Positions 61,144 to 64,000 of a stretch of DNA of 64,000 bases are shown piece by piece (position 1 is the stretch's first letter; the number at the start of each line of letters is the position of its first letter). Source of the stretch: Pontibacterium sinense (GTDB lineage Bacteria; Pseudomonadota; Gammaproteobacteria; Pseudomonadales; Balneatricaceae); contig NZ_JADEYS010000014.1 of NCBI RefSeq assembly GCF_015209595.1, positions 62,001-126,000 on the forward strand, in the 5' to 3' direction. A program made the position numbers and the translations under genes. The notes beneath the pieces were generated by a model, which saw nothing but the letters and a program-made list of their open reading frames with translations, ran no database searches and was not told where the DNA came from.

Positions 61144-62442
61144 TCAAGCCTTCCAAACAGCCAGCGTATTAAACCCTAGCCGCTTCTTGACCCACCAAAC
61201 CGCAACCAGGTTCTGAGTCGCAATCGCGATCGCAGTGGCAATGGCGCTTCCCACTGCACCGTATAAAGGAACCAAAATAAAAGCCAAGGCTATCGCTGCA
61301 GGTCCCGATATCAGTACCGTATTTCGAAGATCTTTTTCATGACCTGACATCGTCAATAGATAACCCACTGACCCTGTCGCCACATTGATAAATTGACCAA
61401 TCGCCAATATCTGCAGCAACTGCCCACCCTCAGAAAATCCTTCACCAAATAGGGACATGATTAACTCAGGAAACACCAGCATAACCAAAACGATAGGCAA
61501 CGCAAAAATCACCATCAGCTTCACAGATGTGAGCGCTAGTTTTTCGAGTTTATCCAGCTCGCCGTTCTTGTACATCGACGCAAAACGCGGCGCCACCACC
61601 AAATTCACCGCCATAAGGATAAAACTGGTTAACAACGCTGTACGCTGCGCCACAGCCAATTGCGCTACTTCTTCGGGAGCAACCCAGGCACCTGCGATAA
61701 ACTGCCCCGAAAACTGAGTAAGCTGAGACATAATGACAACCACCCACAGAGGCAGACAGCTTTGAAACAACTCACCCCAACTCACATCACCACCGCCTTC
61801 ACCTAAGGCATTACGATAGATGGCGAACCCCAGAATGGCGGTAAGAACCGTCGCTATACTATACGCCCACGCTGCTTGTTGCGGTGTCTGTAGAGCAAAC
61901 AACAATAGGGCCAATATAAGCAGGACGTTAACAATAATATTTACAGTGAGTACCGACGCGATAACTTTTTGCAGCCCCTGCAGACTCATAGCAAAAAGAG
62001 TAAAGATCGATAGACCGACGATACCCGGCGATATGGCTTGAAGAACCTCGGCAAGAGCAGGCTTTTCAAATACCTCCATAGCGAGAAAATCGCTAAGCCA
62101 ATAAACGACACCGGCAACAGGCACACTACTCAGCAACGTGACAATCACAGAACGCCTGAGAACAGCCCGAACCGCCCCCCATTCACCTTCTGGCCTCGCA
62201 GCACCGGTAAAACGCACAATCGTGTTATCCAGTCCAGCACGTGATATAGCAGACAACACCATAACGATGCTGAAAGCCAGAAAATAATACCCTGCCCCTT
62301 CGGCACCGAGTTGGAGGCTGACAACAACACTGACAATAAAACCTGCCAGTGCTGCCAACACTCGAACAAAGAAACTCAACACAGCCTGAAATAACAATTC
62401 GTTTTGACTCAACTTAGAGAAAATTTCTTTAAAGTTGATCAT
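61144..62442 (-). CDS. Wzx-type polysaccharide flippase
   Basis: Multi-spanning membrane protein (432 residues, about 12-14 helices) of the oligosaccharide flippase/MATE-like family. The N-terminal FFVRVLAALAGFIVSVVVSLQLGAEGAGYYFLAFS is characteristic, and GSAIATAIAIATQNLVAV lies near the end. Start: ATG giving MINFKEIFSKLSQNE; the frame stays open 35 codons further to a TTG, but the extension is not helical and the ATG fits the family. No good ribosome binding site is visible. Flips lipid-linked repeat units across the inner membrane. Confidence 0.92.
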   Translation of the reverse strand: MINFKEIFSKLSQNELLFQAVLSFFVRVLAALAGFIVSVVVSLQLGAEGAGYYFLAFSIVMVLSAISRAGLDNTIVRFTGAARPEGEWGAVRAVLRRSVIVTLLSSVPVAGVVYWLSDFLAMEVFEKPALAEVLQAISPGIVGLSIFTLFAMSLQGLQKVIASVLTVNIIVNVLLILALLLFALQTPQQAAWAYSIATVLTAILGFAIYRNALGEGGGDVSWGELFQSCLPLWVVVIMSQLTQFSGQFIAGAWVAPEEVAQLAVAQRTALLTSFILMAVNLVVAPRFASMYKNGELDKLEKLALTSVKLMVIFALPIVLVMLVFPELIMSLFGEGFSEGGQLLQILAIGQFINVATGSVGYLLTMSGHEKDLRNTVLISGPAAIALAFILVPLYGAVGSAIATAIAIATQNLVAVWWVKKRLGFNTLAVWKA

Positions 62443-62597
62443 TCGATAGGTACTTGAGCACAATAGTAAAACAAATAAATTTCCAGATAATTTTTCAAAA
62501 AAATCATGAATCAAAAAAATCTCTTGGCTATTTGATAGAAAACCCAATCAATCTCCAACAGAAAATCCCAAACACCTAATAGCTCTTACAGAACCAA

Positions 62598-63554
62598 CTA
62601 ATCAAACCGACCACTGGTTTCATCAGACCATCGCGCCAACGCACTTACCAGATCCCCAGGAATTTCAATATTATTCTCCGCCAACCAAGCCGGATAAATA
62701 TTCGTTGAACGAACTAGCTTTTCTACTCGATCCGGATGAATACCGAGGTTTAAGAAATTAAAAATTCTTAACACCCTCGCAATACCTAAAACTAATAATT
62801 TTGGTATGAAAAAAAGTCTCGCTTTAGGAAAATATTCTACCTTAAAGGCTTCAATTATTTGCTCTAGAGTATATCTCTCAACATACGCTCCATTTAACAA
62901 TTCGAATTTTTTTTCTGTTTCTCTTGCTTTCTCAATAGCAAACAGTAAGTCTTCCACATAGATACACGCCTTTATCGTATCTTTACGCCCGGGATAAACA
63001 AAAACACCCTTTCGCATCATATAAGCCAAGCGAGTAAAATTCCCTCCCTCCCCTGAACCAAACACAACAGCAGGGCGCACTATAGTCAGCCTATGGTTTT
63101 CACACCTCTTCAACCAAGCTTCATGCACCTTTTCTGCAAGTACTTTCGAATACCCATAAGCAGAATTCGGCACCAAAGAATCATACTCATCTTTTTGCTC
63201 TTCACCTGGGCCATAGACTGAAATTGAACTAGTAAAAACCACCTCATTAACCTTATGACGCTCGGCAAAGGCGCATACTGAAATAGCTCCAGCTATATTA
63301 GTTTCATAATATTCAAAGACAGGATGACCTGGTGTAGTATGAATCGCTGCAAAATTATAAATAACTCCAATCTCCACATCCAAATTCAAACTATCCAAAT
63401 CCCTCACATCATGACGAATAAAAACCAAATTATCATCAGAGAATCGTGGCGGCTCGACATCAACACAATAGACCGAAAACCCTTCACGTATAAGTTTTTT
63501 AGAGTAGTGAGTACCAATAAAACCTGAACCACCAAAAATAATGACATTATTCAT
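62598..63554 (-). CDS. NAD-dependent sugar epimerase/dehydratase
   Basis: Extended SDR of 318 residues. Rossmann motif IFGGSGFIGTHYSKKL (GxxGxxG), TSSISVYGPGEEQ with the active-site Ser, YGYSKVLAEK with the YxxxK pair. The C-terminal half is less conserved. Probable nucleotide-sugar modification for the surface polysaccharide; the exact sugar cannot be read. The sequence is clearly AT-richer than the genes left of 62000, as often in O-antigen or capsule segments acquired by transfer. It starts three bases after the stop of the glycosyltransferase. Confidence 0.9.
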   Translation of the reverse strand: MNNVIIFGGSGFIGTHYSKKLIREGFSVYCVDVEPPRFSDDNLVFIRHDVRDLDSLNLDVEIGVIYNFAAIHTTPGHPVFEYYETNIAGAISVCAFAERHKVNEVVFTSSISVYGPGEEQKDEYDSLVPNSAYGYSKVLAEKVHEAWLKRCENHRLTIVRPAVVFGSGEGGNFTRLAYMMRKGVFVYPGRKDTIKACIYVEDLLFAIEKARETEKKFELLNGAYVERYTLEQIIEAFKVEYFPKARLFFIPKLLVLGIARVLRIFNFLNLGIHPDRVEKLVRSTNIYPAWLAENNIEIPGDLVSALARWSDETSGRFD

Positions 63555-63557
63555 AAT

Positions 63558-64000
63558 TCACACACGCCTTAGAAAACCATACACCTGATTCTTAATACTT
63601 ACCGGCAACAGAGTAAAAATAAAAAACGGCAAAACCGAAGAAACCAGTCTCCACCTACTCAATCTCCCCTCTTTAAACCATATAAATTTATGCTTCATCC
63701 CAGTTTTGAAATATTGAAACCCACTTCTTCTCGCCCTATGAGACGAGTTCACACGAAAGAATATCAAGGGATCTACAATGTTTTTTATATTTAAATCACT
63801 ATTAAAAACTCTAATAAAAAGATCATAATCTTCAAAAAAAACAAAATCCCTATAACCACCCAACGACTCTACAACATTTTTTTTAAACATAATACTCGGA
63901 TGCACAATAGGATTTCTATAATTCAGAAGCCTCTTAACATCAGAAACAGCTGGCGCCACATTAAACCTCGACAAGTCACCTGGCACCTCAAAAAACTCTT
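63558..64000 (-). CDS. family 2 glycosyltransferase, C-terminal part (runs off the window)
   Basis: The frame is open to the window edge. In-window residues begin with an EFFEVPGDLSRFN-like stretch and include NPIVHPSIMFKKNVVESLGGYRDFVFFEDYDLFIRV, the typical second half of GT2 enzymes (HPS...GGY...EDYDL with the acidic ED pair near the base). A hydrophobic C-terminal segment (LVSSVLPFFIFTLLPV) may associate with the membrane. The N-terminal nucleotide-binding half lies outside. AT-rich like its neighbour. Confidence 0.88.
   Translation of the reverse strand, partial: EFFEVPGDLSRFNVAPAVSDVKRLLNYRNPIVHPSIMFKKNVVESLGGYRDFVFFEDYDLFIRVFNSDLNIKNIVDPLIFFRVNSSHRARRSGFQYFKTGMKHKFIWFKEGRLSRWRLVSSVLPFFIFTLLPVSIKNQVYGFLRRV

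Overview
The window looks like chromosome of a marine gammaproteobacterium of the Oceanospirillales type. Supporting this are single-copy housekeeping genes of gammaproteobacterial character (rpsA, prc, apeB, tRNA-Ser GGA), two TRAP transporters, a BCCT osmolyte carrier, a complete heterotetrameric sarcosine oxidase operon and a periplasmic-type DNA ligase. The genus is inferred, not proven. No prophage, CRISPR array or conventional insertion sequence is visible. The only mobile-type element is a REP-associated transposase (RAYT) with its REP repeats.

1-7817 (minus strand): glyA-soxB-soxD-soxA-soxG-purU, the sarcosine-to-glycine/serine and one-carbon operon. 8316-11539 (plus): a DMT exporter and a BCCT osmolyte transporter, separated by a gene-free stretch with two orphan minus-strand terminators. 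11627-26387: an orphan TRAP-type binding protein, a DctB/DctD-like two-component system, a well-formed sigma-54 promoter with a palindromic upstream activator site, a dctPQM TRAP transporter, a short NAD-glutamate dehydrogenase, a DUF1445 (D-glutamate cyclase-like) gene and pxpABC (5-oxoprolinase). Together these read as a regulon that takes up pyroglutamate and/or D-glutamate and feeds it through glutamate to 2-oxoglutarate.

26500-35186: an SDR, divergent GATase1-AraC and LysR regulators, and on the minus strand an operon of creatinase, TRAP dctP, dctQ, dctM and a GcvR-like ACT protein. All creatinase active-site residues are present. Creatinase makes sarcosine plus urea, which links this operon to the sox operon 26 kb away. 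A 43-bp dyad upstream of creatinase shares a 15-bp half-site (14/15) with the intergenic region between the two regulators, which points to a common regulator.

35676-49029: a small Cys-rich protein, azlCD-like exporter genes, tRNA-Ser(GGA) with a decayed duplicate of its 3' end and terminator, LysR/scoAB (ketone body CoA transfer), a cNMP-binding protein, LigE-type DNA ligase, apeB, an FKBP lipoprotein, prc and rpsA. 49073-50108: REP cloverleaf repeats around a RAYT gene plus a perfect octamer tandem repeat. 50149-64000 (minus): an exopolysaccharide locus (Wzc kinase, CpsB-type phosphatase, Wza-type export protein, beta-barrel, VanZ protein, ManC, Wzx flippase, epimerase, glycosyltransferase) interrupted by a beta-CASP hydrolase and an SLC13 permease. 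It becomes AT-rich towards the right edge, where a glycosyltransferase runs off the window.
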